Origin: Pontibacter deserti
GTDB lineage: Bacteria; Bacteroidota; Bacteroidia; Cytophagales; Hymenobacteraceae
Length of the DNA: 64,000 nucleotides
Assembly: GCF_023630255.1 (NCBI RefSeq)
Contig: NZ_JALPRS010000003.1
Location: forward strand, 62,001-126,000
Reading direction: 5' to 3'
Shown here one piece after another: positions 6,983 to 14,091 of this stretch. Position numbers and translations under genes: made by a program. The notes under the pieces are model-generated. The model saw only the letters and a list, made by a program, of their open reading frames with translations. It had not been told where the DNA came from and ran no database searches. Numbering within the stretch: the stretch's first letter is position 1; each line of letters opens with the position of its first letter.

Positions 6983-8485
6983 ATGAAAGTGTTCATTCCA
7001 GCGGAGTTGGATGTGAATAAGTTAATACAACGGAAGCCACCTGTAGAGGTCAAGAACTTCAGTAAAGACAAGCTACTGTACATCGTTGGTTCGATAGCAT
7101 ACATGCAGACCTACAGGCATGACCTGAAAATAGGTGGGGAATACGTGCCTGTCAGTTCTGCCTACCTACAGAACGATGCGGGAATAAGAAACTACAACGC
7201 GTACCTGAAGTACCTTGTGGACGCGGGTGTGCTTAAAGCCATAAACTTTGTGCAGGGCCAGCACTCCACGCTGTACACGCTGCTTGCGCCGTACAACAGG
7301 AAGACAAAGGCGGTGACGCTCACAGACAAAAAGTTTATCAAGTCACTTGAAAGGGACACGCGCAAGGACGAGGCCATTAAACAATTTAAGAACCTGTGGA
7401 AATGGTTTGCACACGGCAACCTTAAAATTGACAGAGAAAAGGCCCTGGAGCATTTGCACAAAACATACCCGCTCAACATGACAGAAGAGCAAAAGTCTAT
7501 TTTCCTGGGCGACGAATATTGGCCTGAAGAAGACCTGTCTGCGAAACATCACCGCATGGCGCGCATCATTGAAACCGTGCATGAGGGTGACCCTGAAAAA
7601 CTCCCTTTCGTCGTTGACCAGACCGCAGGCAGGCTGCACACAGTCCTGACCAGCATGAACAGGGAGTTCAGGCGGTTTCTAACCTACGGCGGCAAACAAT
7701 TAGCCAGCGTGGATGTGAAGTGCTGCCAACCATATCTGACGTTGCTTCTGTTTAATTCTAACTTCTACAAAGTCAAAACAAGGGGCTTGCCTGCGGAAGA
7801 GCAAAAAATTTTAAAGGACTTGTTTAATGACGTAGGCGCAGGACAAATTTCTATGTCTTCATTGTCTTGTTCTTCTCTCTTGGGTGAACTTGTACTGTCC
7901 CTTATGTCTCTCCAGAGCAATGAACACGTCTCTGTCTCTGTCTTTCCTAATATCTCTACTCTTTCTTCTTCTATTACTTTAGTAAAAGAGATACAGGAAG
8001 GTATAGAAAAGGGCCTTTATGAGGACGTAGGGCGGTATTTTCAAGATATTTTAGTGAAGGACTTTTACACAGAACTAAGCAACGCGTTCAACAGGGAATA
8101 CGACGATAACACGACCCGTGAAGACATAAAGGAAATGTGGAGCATGGTTGCATTTGGCAAAATACGGGCGGCCAAGCACGCCTCTACACCTGACTTCTAT
8201 AGGTTGTTTGCACAACGCTACCCAACTGTGCTGAAGTTATATGACACGATTAAAGCGGAGAAGCACCAGAACCTTGCATACCTCTTGCAACAGATAGAAG
8301 CGCACATCGTCCTGAAGGTTGCTAGTAAGCGCATCACAAAACTTAAGCCACGTGTGCCGCTTTTTTCCATTCACGACAGCCTTGTAACGACGGTAAGGCA
8401 TGCGGAGTTTGTGCGGTCTGTTATGGAAGAAGCACTGCACAAGCTGGTAGGGTACAGGCCAAAATTAAAGGTGGAGTGGTGGTGA
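6983..8485 (+). CDS. Putative divergent family-A (Pol I/T7-like) polymerase, 500 aa
   Basis: I recognise no named family, but the C-terminal 300 residues carry a polymerase-like motif series in the right order. Residues 214-244 read TAGRLH...N226...R229..F...SVD244, like the GRLSS...N...R..F...D of Pol I before and at motif A; here motif A is DVKCCQP. R379-x3-K383-x7-F391-G392 matches the motif B spacing of Pol I and T7 RNA polymerase (R-x3-K-x7-YG). H464-D465-S466 in PLFSIHDSL matches motif C (HDE in Pol I, HDS in T7 RNAP), and the end LKVEWW resembles the Pol I C-terminus. Residues about 60-100 look like a winged helix. No exonuclease domain. It could copy or prime the excised element, but activity is inferred. 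A stop-free ATG at 6983 follows AAGGAGG. Residues 289-343 include an odd Ser-rich segment described separately. Confidence 0.55.
   Translation: MKVFIPAELDVNKLIQRKPPVEVKNFSKDKLLYIVGSIAYMQTYRHDLKIGGEYVPVSSAYLQNDAGIRNYNAYLKYLVDAGVLKAINFVQGQHSTLYTLLAPYNRKTKAVTLTDKKFIKSLERDTRKDEAIKQFKNLWKWFAHGNLKIDREKALEHLHKTYPLNMTEEQKSIFLGDEYWPEEDLSAKHHRMARIIETVHEGDPEKLPFVVDQTAGRLHTVLTSMNREFRRFLTYGGKQLASVDVKCCQPYLTLLLFNSNFYKVKTRGLPAEEQKILKDLFNDVGAGQISMSSLSCSSLLGELVLSLMSLQSNEHVSVSVFPNISTLSSSITLVKEIQEGIEKGLYEDVGRYFQDILVKDFYTELSNAFNREYDDNTTREDIKEMWSMVAFGKIRAAKHASTPDFYRLFAQRYPTVLKLYDTIKAEKHQNLAYLLQQIEAHIVLKVASKRITKLKPRVPLFSIHDSLVTTVRHAEFVRSVMEEALHKLVGYRPKLKVEWW
7848..8009. repeat. 162-bp segment between imperfect 13-bp inverted repeats inside the polymerase-like gene
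   Basis: Left arm TTTCTATGTCTTC (7848-7860) and right arm GAAGGTATAGAAA (7997-8009) are inverted copies with 11 of 13 matches; the two differing positions are the central pair. The enclosed DNA is strongly pyrimidine-rich on the coding strand, unlike the rest of the gene, and encodes a Ser/Leu-rich stretch. Inverted on paper it keeps the frame and has no stop, and then encodes an ordinary acidic, Lys/Glu/Arg-rich stretch. Confidence 0.5.
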
Positions 8486-8581
8486 ATTTTGGCTTTACAT
8501 CAAAGGACTAAGCAGTCTACTTTAAGGCTATTAGAGACGTTATAGGACACGTTTGAGCATAAGACACAGGCGCATACATTA

Positions 8582-8622
8582 AGCGCTAAAAAGCGCATAA
8601 AATGACTTAAAATGACTTAAAA
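8582..8622. repeat. Short hairpin and tandem TTAAAATGAC repeats
   Basis: GCGCTAAAAAGCGC forms a 5-bp hairpin, followed by TTAAAATGAC repeated with a third variant copy. It lies between the convergent polymerase-like and toxin genes; a weak terminator is possible. Confidence 0.35.
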
Positions 8623-8630
8623 TGGCCTTA

Positions 8631-9365
8631 TTACTTGTCTTCCAACATAAGAAGGCCAGCTTCAATTATTTCACTTAATGTGTACTTCTTTTCAACTTTC
8701 TCCAAAATTTCAATAGTACTGTCTTCAAGAACAACGAAAACAGCATTAGACTCATTGGATTTAGAAGGAATGTTTTTAAGTCTTGCAGTAACAGAACATT
8801 TTTCATCCTTACATCGCGCTCTTCGAGCCCATTCAATATCCATTATCACAGAACTATATTCGCAACTTAAAGGAAAGCAGTCGTCAACTTTGTAGCCATA
8901 CTTATTCCCCGCTGGCTGAATGTTATGTAGGGGGTCGAGTAGTACTATGTAAAATAGTGTGTCATCTTCATTCCAAAACCCAACTACTCTGCCAAACCCC
9001 TTTGATACCTGAAATTGAAACAAGGGGTATTCTACGTCATTTTCTAAGTATTCCTTCTTTAGCCATGTTAAATCAGAGCGCTGAATAGGAACATTACGAT
9101 GTTCCCAATCAATGGGGTGGTATCTATAGTCTGATTTTAATTTTTTATCCTTAAAAAGTGCTTCCTTCTCCTTATTACACAAATCCTTCAATCGCTCAAG
9201 AAGAGATACAAACCAGTTATTTCTAACTCTGTCAACCCCAAAATACGGAATTTGATTGAAGTACTTAAAAGAAAAAGCCCAATTATCGGGCTTTTGAAGT
9301 TGTTGTGGTATTACAGGACGTTTCTCTTGTTGAGGAGTTAACCCAACTACAGGAGTTTTTGCCAT
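8631..9365 (-). CDS. Putative toxin of a Panacea-type toxin-antitoxin pair, 244 aa
   Basis: ATG at 9365, one base after the antitoxin stop, so the two genes are translationally coupled. The sequence is not one I can name. It begins with a Pro/Gln-rich stretch, then NWAFSFKYFNQIPYFG and FVSLLERLKDL, and a central FQVSKGFGRVVGF...LFYIVLLDPLHNI segment that looks like a beta-rich core. The C-terminal segment TLSEIIEAGLLMLE is helical. Genes next to Panacea (SocA-like, DUF4065) antitoxins are typically toxins of very varied folds, so position argues for a toxin; the target is unknown. No signal peptide or membrane segment. Confidence 0.5.
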   Translation of the reverse strand: MAKTPVVGLTPQQEKRPVIPQQLQKPDNWAFSFKYFNQIPYFGVDRVRNNWFVSLLERLKDLCNKEKEALFKDKKLKSDYRYHPIDWEHRNVPIQRSDLTWLKKEYLENDVEYPLFQFQVSKGFGRVVGFWNEDDTLFYIVLLDPLHNIQPAGNKYGYKVDDCFPLSCEYSSVIMDIEWARRARCKDEKCSVTARLKNIPSKSNESNAVFVVLEDSTIEILEKVEKKYTLSEIIEAGLLMLEDK

Positions 9366-9366
9366 T

Positions 9367-9837
9367 TTATTGTAGTCTTGCTCTATAATAGTCGCCCATT
9401 AACTCATTATTGATTACTATTTCACACCTTTGTGAAGGAGAATAGCCTTTTCTTGCATCTATCCAAGGCTCTTCTTGATGTGTCATATATTCTAATTGGG
9501 TACCTGAAAACTTCCCATAATTCTCTAAAATGACATCAACGTGTTTTCTTGACTCCTCGTCAATGTTCTGAAAACAGTTTTCATCTAGTAAATCAGCTAA
9601 ATGAATTTCCGAATATAAGCCTTTTGAATCTTTGAATCTATCATAGATTTCACGGTTAACTGGACCATGAATCCATGCTTGAAAATCTCCTTCAAATAAT
9701 TTTTCTTTATTAAAAGCTAAATGCCAAGCTTGTACATAATACAGCAACTTCTGTAACCTAAGATTGGTCAAAAAGTCTTCTCCTTCCGATTTTAATCGTA
9801 AGATAACATAATCACAAATCGTATTTATGTTGTACAT
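9367..9837 (-). CDS. Panacea-domain (SocA-like/DUF4065) antitoxin, 156 aa
   Basis: ATG at 9837. The whole protein fits the Panacea domain: LRLQKLLYYVQAWHLAF near residues 26-42, then FEGDFQAWIHGPVNREIYDRFKD, which contains the family signature W-x-x-GPV. Length is typical. Panacea proteins neutralise unrelated toxins encoded next to them and are often carried on prophages and integrative elements. Here it is first in a two-gene operon with the 244-aa protein. In a mobile element the pair would stabilise the element or act against phages; both roles are inferred. Confidence 0.82.
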   Translation of the reverse strand: MYNINTICDYVILRLKSEGEDFLTNLRLQKLLYYVQAWHLAFNKEKLFEGDFQAWIHGPVNREIYDRFKDSKGLYSEIHLADLLDENCFQNIDEESRKHVDVILENYGKFSGTQLEYMTHQEEPWIDARKGYSPSQRCEIVINNELMGDYYRARLQ

Positions 9838-9937
9838 ATCTTGCTATTGCCTTAAAATATTGGATTTATCCGTTATTATTACAAATATAAGTACTATTTA
9901 CGCGAATTTGTTCAAATTAGATGAAATAGTTTAAATA

Positions 9938-10600
9938 ATGTGCGGCAGATACACAGTACAGCCAAGAGCAACTAAAGGCAAATCCAAGGCAGCAAAACTG
10001 ATTGAAAAGCACCTGAAGGAAGCGCATTACAACGCGGCTCCAAGCCAAACCTTGCCCGTAATAACAGAACAGCAACAAGATAAGCTTCAGTTCTTCTCGT
10101 GGGGCTTACAGCCCTTCTGGGCGAAGGACGCAAAGGCTGTTAAACGCTCTATAAACGCCCGGGCAGAGACTCTGACAGAGAAACCTTCCTTTCGTAAGTT
10201 ATTGCAGTCAAAGCGCTGTTTGGTGCCTGCTGACGGGTTCTTTGAATGGCAGGTAACAGGACATGATAAGCTGCCTTATCGAATCATGTTGAAGAACGAA
10301 GAACTGTTTACGTTCGCGGGGCTGTGGGACGAGTGGGCAGACAAGAGTACTGGTGAAGTACTGCACACGTTCACCATTATTACGACAGAGGCAAATGACG
10401 TGGTTAAGCCGATACATGACCGCATGCCTGTCATTTTATCGCCAGAAGCAGAAGAACTATGGCTGGACGAGAATGAGACGCAGGAAGAACTGTTGTCCTT
10501 ACTGGTTCCGTTTAGGGCGCAAGACATGAAAGCTTATCCTGTATCTCCGCTTGTGAACTCGCCAATGAATAATGTTCCTGAAGTTTTAAACTCGCTTTAA
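9938..10600 (+). CDS. yedK: SOS response-associated peptidase / HMCES-YedK abasic-site protein, 220 aa
   Basis: ATG at 9938. Starts MCGRYT, so Cys2 becomes the N-terminal residue that forms the thiazolidine link to abasic sites. Other family residues are visible: N73 and R75 in SINARAETL, E103 in DGFFEWQ and H160 in PIHDRMPVIL. Length is normal. The protein shields abasic sites in single-stranded DNA by covalent attachment. Homologues occur on phages and mobile elements as well as chromosomes. Inside this element, near a polymerase-like gene, it might protect single-stranded intermediates; that link is inference. It stands alone, transcribed divergently from the toxin-antitoxin operon. Confidence 0.92.
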   Translation: MCGRYTVQPRATKGKSKAAKLIEKHLKEAHYNAAPSQTLPVITEQQQDKLQFFSWGLQPFWAKDAKAVKRSINARAETLTEKPSFRKLLQSKRCLVPADGFFEWQVTGHDKLPYRIMLKNEELFTFAGLWDEWADKSTGEVLHTFTIITTEANDVVKPIHDRMPVILSPEAEELWLDENETQEELLSLLVPFRAQDMKAYPVSPLVNSPMNNVPEVLNSL

Positions 10601-10718
10601 ACACCCTACAAAACCGTTTAAGCCGCCCTAAGACACTTTTGTACACATAATCCATTTCAATTAATGGACTGTAGTAAAGAGTGCTTAAAACGGCTTAAAA
10701 TACTTTTTATAATTACTA

Positions 10719-10916
10719 TTAACTACATGCTTTAATCAAAGCAGCAATCAATATAAAAGGGAGAATGATTTGCAAGATGGTAATAAAGATACTGAACCCT
10801 GCAGCGGCTCCCATTGCAGCGCCTTCCGCAGCATTATCTTTGCCACCCTTCCCCATACCATAGGCCATGCCAATAACCCCTCCTAAAATAATAAGCACTA
10901 TAAGCCAAAAGAACAT
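10719..10916 (-). CDS. Small membrane protein with glycine-rich linker, 65 aa
   Basis: ATG at 10916. Two hydrophobic helices (about residues 2-21 and 43-62) separated by a short Gly/Ala-rich loop (GMGKGGKDNAAEGAAMGAAAG). The shape resembles Gly-zipper or holin-like small membrane proteins, but there is no recognisable family. It stands alone between yedK and the recombinase operon. Confidence 0.5.
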   Translation of the reverse strand: MFFWLIVLIILGGVIGMAYGMGKGGKDNAAEGAAMGAAAGFSIFITILQIILPFILIAALIKACS

Positions 10917-11041
10917 AATTATAAAAGTTTAGTTTTCATTATAAATATAATGAAATACTAATATTAAAATAAATTCATATCCTTTTTTTATGAAAAATAA
11001 CCTATTGAATATTCAACCTGTATTTCTCTAAACATAATATT

Positions 11042-11218
11042 TTAATTCTTACAAGCTATTGTACCTCTCTTTTCCAATTCCACTTCAGCGTCCTTCTCCT
11101 GGGCAATTTCAATAATCTTATTCACGCTCCAGTAAAGCACCAGCAAAAAGCCGCCGTAGATGATGACGCGGACAAGGTTTTGTCGGAAGAACTTTTGGCG
11201 GGGTGTTAGTAGCCTGTT
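11042..11218 (-). pseudogene. Membrane-anchor reading frame lacking its own start (-1 frame continuation of the 106-aa gene)
   Basis: Fifty-eight codons, open to a TAA at 11042-11044, with a TM helix (VRVIIYGGFLLVLYWSV) and a charged tail (AQEKDAEVELEKR). Upstream in this frame a TAG precedes it and no ATG, GTG or early TTG is available. The frame overlaps the end of the 106-aa gene at seven consecutive A residues (11217-11223), and a -1 slip there would join the two. It is therefore either a slippage product or a gene split by a one-base change. The coding quality of the tail argues that the two parts once made one protein. Confidence 0.5.
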
Positions 11219-11526
11219 TTTTTGGAGAACCTACGTATTCCTTCTTCCATTTTGCCACCGTTGGCATAGTAGAAAGCGGCACAGGCTATGTTTACTTCCA
11301 GTAAAAACTCGTCGTAACTTTCGGCTTCGTCTAAATCGCTGTTCAGAAAATAGTTTGTCAGGCTTTGCCCATCTAGCTTATCCAAGTCATCTTTTGCCCA
11401 ACGCTCCTTTGCCCACTCCAGCCACTTTGATTCTGGCAAGTGTTTTATTTGCGCGTCACACCACGCATTTGCCAACCGCTCCACTTCTCCTGTGGTTGGC
11501 TGGTTAAAATCATTAAATAGCTTCAT
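11206..11526 (-). CDS. Hypothetical acidic protein, 106 aa, possible frameshift partner
   Basis: ATG at 11526, 14 bases after the recombinase stop. A soluble, mostly helical protein rich in Glu/Asp/Trp (WCDAQIKHL, WLEWAKERW, DEFLLEVNIACAAFYY). No known family. It ends at 11206 just after a run of seven A in the codons for S-K-K-T; reading -1 there continues into a 58-codon membrane tail. Without the slip the product is a stand-alone cytoplasmic protein. Its position as second gene after the serine recombinase suggests an accessory role, unproven. Confidence 0.5.
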   Translation of the reverse strand: MKLFNDFNQPTTGEVERLANAWCDAQIKHLPESKWLEWAKERWAKDDLDKLDGQSLTNYFLNSDLDEAESYDEFLLEVNIACAAFYYANGGKMEEGIRRFSKKTGY

Positions 11527-11540
11527 GTAGGCAGGGCAAG

Positions 11541-12674
11541 TTAAAGTACTTTGGAAAGTATAAAAGGTGGCTGTTTCTTTTCAGGATTTCCTTTTGAAAT
11601 ATAGTTTAAGGTTGGGTCTAAGCTGGCTTCATGGTCTTTTTGCAGGTTGTACCTGTATTGTCTGTCAGCAAGATAAAAAAGCAGTCCAATGAAGTTTTGT
11701 GCGTCTGCCAGCACTTCGTTCTTGTTTCTGTCTTTGTAAAGCACAAAAGAATCTTTTACCTGCTCCAGTATAGCACCATCTTGGACTACTTGCTGGAAAA
11801 GAGCGGAAGTATAAGGCATTGGTTCGCCGTGGCTTGTGTTCTCTTCAAAGTATAGAAAGCCGTTGTCAACTCTGACTTTCATATTAATGGCCTTTATCTG
11901 AAGGTGATGCTCGTCGTCTGGATGATTTTTAAATTTAAAATTCATTTCCTGCGCCTTATCCTGCATTGCCCGCTTGTAGAGCATGTGCACGCTGCTAACG
12001 GTAAAGGGCTGGTCACGGGTGGTTTTGTATTCGGCTCTGTTAAGCAGGTCAACTATTTCCCTGAAAGTTTTACCGTCTTTGCGGTACATAAGGATAAGGT
12101 TAGCAGCCTGCCTGTTCTCCTTGCTGGCTGAAGCTTCATTACGGCGCGCCTTCACTGCTTTCTCCAGTGCGTGTGGCTGTGGGCGTGCTGGACTTCCAAG
12201 TCTGTGTCCTGCGGCTTTCTTTGCCGCCAGCGCTGCCTTAGTACGTTCGCTTATTTTCAGCAGTTCTTCTTCATGCAATGCAGTCTTCAGCTTAATAATA
12301 AGCGGTGAATCGTTGGGTGAATCTGCACACACGAAATCCAATTTGGAAGCCAGCAGGAAGTCCATAAGCAAACTATAGCGGGTTAGGCGAGAAGCTTCTT
12401 TTACTACCAGCGTGGCGTTATGCTTTAGGCAGAAATCAATAGCAGCCTGTAGTATGGGGCGCTTCCGTAACAGCTTAGCGGTAGTCAAGTTATTGCTGGT
12501 CGAAATGCGGTCTTTGCCTGCGCCACCAGAAACAACTTCCGTAAAGGTCTCTATTATTTCACCACCTAATAACAACACATAACTTTCTACAGCGAACTTC
12601 TGCGCGTCCAGTCCAAGTCCGCTCTGGTTCTGCTTCTCTGTACTTACCCTGTATAGTGCTACAAACTTTTTCAT
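11541..12674 (-). CDS. Serine recombinase (resolvase/invertase family), 377 aa
   Basis: ATG at 12674. The N-terminal catalytic domain (about 1-150) has YRVSTEKQ with nucleophile S11, LGLDAQ, the ASRLTR segment and an E-helix-like stretch KISERTKAALAAKKAAG. About 160-240 holds a DNA-binding region (GKTFREIVDLLNRAEY...TVSSVHMLYKRA). The last 130 residues are not family-typical and have no recognised domain. Such enzymes resolve or invert DNA between short crossover sites. It could act on the invertible-looking segment in the polymerase-like gene, but that is speculation. The gene contains about seven TATACT/TATAGT-type words in 1.1 kb, at host-like density. A promoter lies at 12694-12723. Confidence 0.85.
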   Translation of the reverse strand: MKKFVALYRVSTEKQNQSGLGLDAQKFAVESYVLLLGGEIIETFTEVVSGGAGKDRISTSNNLTTAKLLRKRPILQAAIDFCLKHNATLVVKEASRLTRYSLLMDFLLASKLDFVCADSPNDSPLIIKLKTALHEEELLKISERTKAALAAKKAAGHRLGSPARPQPHALEKAVKARRNEASASKENRQAANLILMYRKDGKTFREIVDLLNRAEYKTTRDQPFTVSSVHMLYKRAMQDKAQEMNFKFKNHPDDEHHLQIKAINMKVRVDNGFLYFEENTSHGEPMPYTSALFQQVVQDGAILEQVKDSFVLYKDRNKNEVLADAQNFIGLLFYLADRQYRYNLQKDHEASLDPTLNYISKGNPEKKQPPFILSKVL

Positions 12675-12693
12675 GTCACCTTCTTCGTATATT

Positions 12694-12723
12694 CAAAGGT
12701 AACTATGTTTGTTCAATTTCCAA
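12694..12723 (-). promoter_or_regulatory. Bacteroidetes promoter of the serine recombinase
   Basis: On the minus strand TTG, 19 bases, then TACCTTTG, ending 20 bases before the recombinase ATG. This matches the -33/-7 pattern of the major Bacteroidetes sigma factor. Confidence 0.6.
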
Positions 12724-12785
12724 TACGTTCGTTGTAGAAACTGAACGAAACTAAACACTTCACTTAACAGCCGTATATTTCGGGC

Positions 12786-12926
12786 ATGGAAAAGCCAGAG
12801 ACATGGTACGAATGGGTAATGTACATCGTCATTGCTGTGCCGCTGGGCATTGCTCCTCTGGTGATTGCTGCATATCGTCAATTAAAAGAGCAGTATTTAC
12901 GGGATAGGCGCAGGAGGCGCTGGTAA
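12786..12926 (+). CDS. Small membrane protein, 46 aa
   Basis: ATG at 12786 to TAA at 12924-12926. Reads MEKPETWYEWVMYIVIAV, continues as one hydrophobic helix (to about residue 29), and ends with a strongly basic tail RRRRRW. Divergent from the recombinase. The single TM with a basic cytoplasmic tail resembles small regulatory membrane peptides, but no family is recognised. I prefer it to the opposite-strand reading because of its coherent TM-plus-basic-tail design. Confidence 0.45.
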   Translation: MEKPETWYEWVMYIVIAVPLGIAPLVIAAYRQLKEQYLRDRRRRRW

Positions 12927-12992
12927 GAAGTGTAAATCTGGGGCTGGCCGTATTTATCCCTGTTTTCTTGAGCGGCAAGTTGCCAGTATGCT

Positions 12993-13337
12993 TTACCTTG
13001 GAAATATAAAGTATTCATCGTGCTCATCCATAAAATGAAAAGTTTTGTTTTTGACTAATTCCACATCCTTGCACAAGTTATGGTGCAGGTGGCGGATGAT
13101 GTATGATTTTGTGCTTAGCTTATTCAGAAAGGAGCAAATTTCATCCAACCTGTTCACAAAATCTTCATCCCTGTCTGCTTCTGGAAATTCTATGTCCAAA
13201 AATTTTTCAATTTCTGAAAGTTGCGGAAAATCGGCTTTGTGTTTAGCGACGGTGCTCTGAAGCTTAGCTAATATTATATGGTACTGTTGTTGTATTTTGC
13301 TGTCGTTATACGAAGCGCTCGCGGTTTGGGAATTCAT
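12993..13337 (-). CDS. Hypothetical protein, 114 aa, at the element right end
   Basis: I take the ATG at 13337; a TTG at 13376 would add 13 residues. A soluble helical protein (IQQQYHIILAKLQSTVAKHKADF, FVNRLDEICSFLNKL) ending DEHDEYFIFPR. No known family, signal or membrane segment. It is the last gene before the right end of the element. Confidence 0.5.
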   Translation of the reverse strand: MNSQTASASYNDSKIQQQYHIILAKLQSTVAKHKADFPQLSEIEKFLDIEFPEADRDEDFVNRLDEICSFLNKLSTKSYIIRHLHHNLCKDVELVKNKTFHFMDEHDEYFIFPR

Positions 13338-13846
13338 ACCAACGGGGGATGTATCAACCCAAAGCAACGAATACAAGCTACGATACGAGCCGTTCTGGAA
13401 TCAATCTGTGGAAATATACTTGCCGATTGTAAGAGTAGGATAGCTATTGGCAAGTTTGTTTTATGCAATATACGCATTTTAATCCGCTATCGCTGAAAAT
13501 ATTTGATAATCAGTATATTAATTATGGGGTCTTCAGTTTTAACCTTGTTTTTCTGGAGCGGTAGGCAGGCAGACGCACCTCAAGACTTTGGCTAAAAATT
13601 TAAATTTATAATCCGAAGGTGGCGAAAGAAAAGGGGTTCAGCCATGAACAATAGGCAAATAGCTTTAAAAACAGCTGTTTTGTAAAGCTGACACATGAAA
13701 ATATCTTCATGTTTATCTGACACCACAACGTCTAAATCCGCGGATTTTCAGTTCTAAATCTGAACAATGGCAAGTTTAAACTTACGCGAATGGGTGGTGC
13801 AGAAATTTTTAGATTACGCCCTGATTGCATAACTTGAGCGCACCAT
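13338..13846. other. Gene-free right end of the element
   Basis: No convincing gene. It contains a 7-bp inverted repeat ACATGAA-N6-TTCATGT at 13692-13711, between two CTGACAC words, and an exact 14-bp palindrome AAATCCGCGGATTT at 13734-13747. These may be recombination-directionality or regulator sites of the element. Confidence 0.4.
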
Positions 13847-13945
13847 ACTACAGTTGGGAAAGGGAATTGGTCACCTATTTGGTCACCTGTAAAACAATAA
13901 AGGCTTGCAAGTTATTCACCTACAAGCCTTTATCTTAATCTGAGG

Positions 13946-13961
<16 letters not shown>
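13847..13961. repeat. Right copy of the imperfect attachment-region repeat, with exact 19-bp core
   Basis: ACTACAGTTGG, paired GGTCACC motifs at 13869-13890, a hairpin and then the core 13943-13961, which contains the tRNA 3' end. Counterpart of 4814-4924. Confidence 0.75.
13897..13933 (-). terminator. Terminator hairpin following the tRNA, supplied by the element
   Basis: ATAAAGGCTTG pairs with CAAGCCTTTAT, 13 bases downstream of the tRNA 3' end on the minus strand. It replaces the host hairpin now found at 4862-4896, so the element restores both the tRNA end and its terminator. Confidence 0.6.
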
Positions 13962-14018
<57 letters not shown>

Positions 14019-14032
14019 CTGTTATTGTGTTA

Positions 14033-14063
14033 CAAAAGTAGTACATCAAAGTATACTTTGCAA
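14033..14063 (-). promoter_or_regulatory. Promoter of the initiator tRNA gene
   Basis: Minus strand TTG, 20 bases, TACTTTTG, ending 14 bases before the tRNA 5' end. Good match to the Bacteroidetes -33/-7 consensus. Confidence 0.6.
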
Positions 14064-14091
14064 GTTATTATACCTTAAAGGTCAAAAAAAG

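Noticed and set aside
12693..12881. Minus-strand 62-codon frame upstream of the recombinase
   Set aside because: Covers the recombinase promoter and the 46-aa gene on the opposite strand, which has a coherent TM and basic tail.
4925..13942. Prophage
   Set aside because: No capsid, tail, terminase or lysis genes; only integrase, regulatory and cargo genes.
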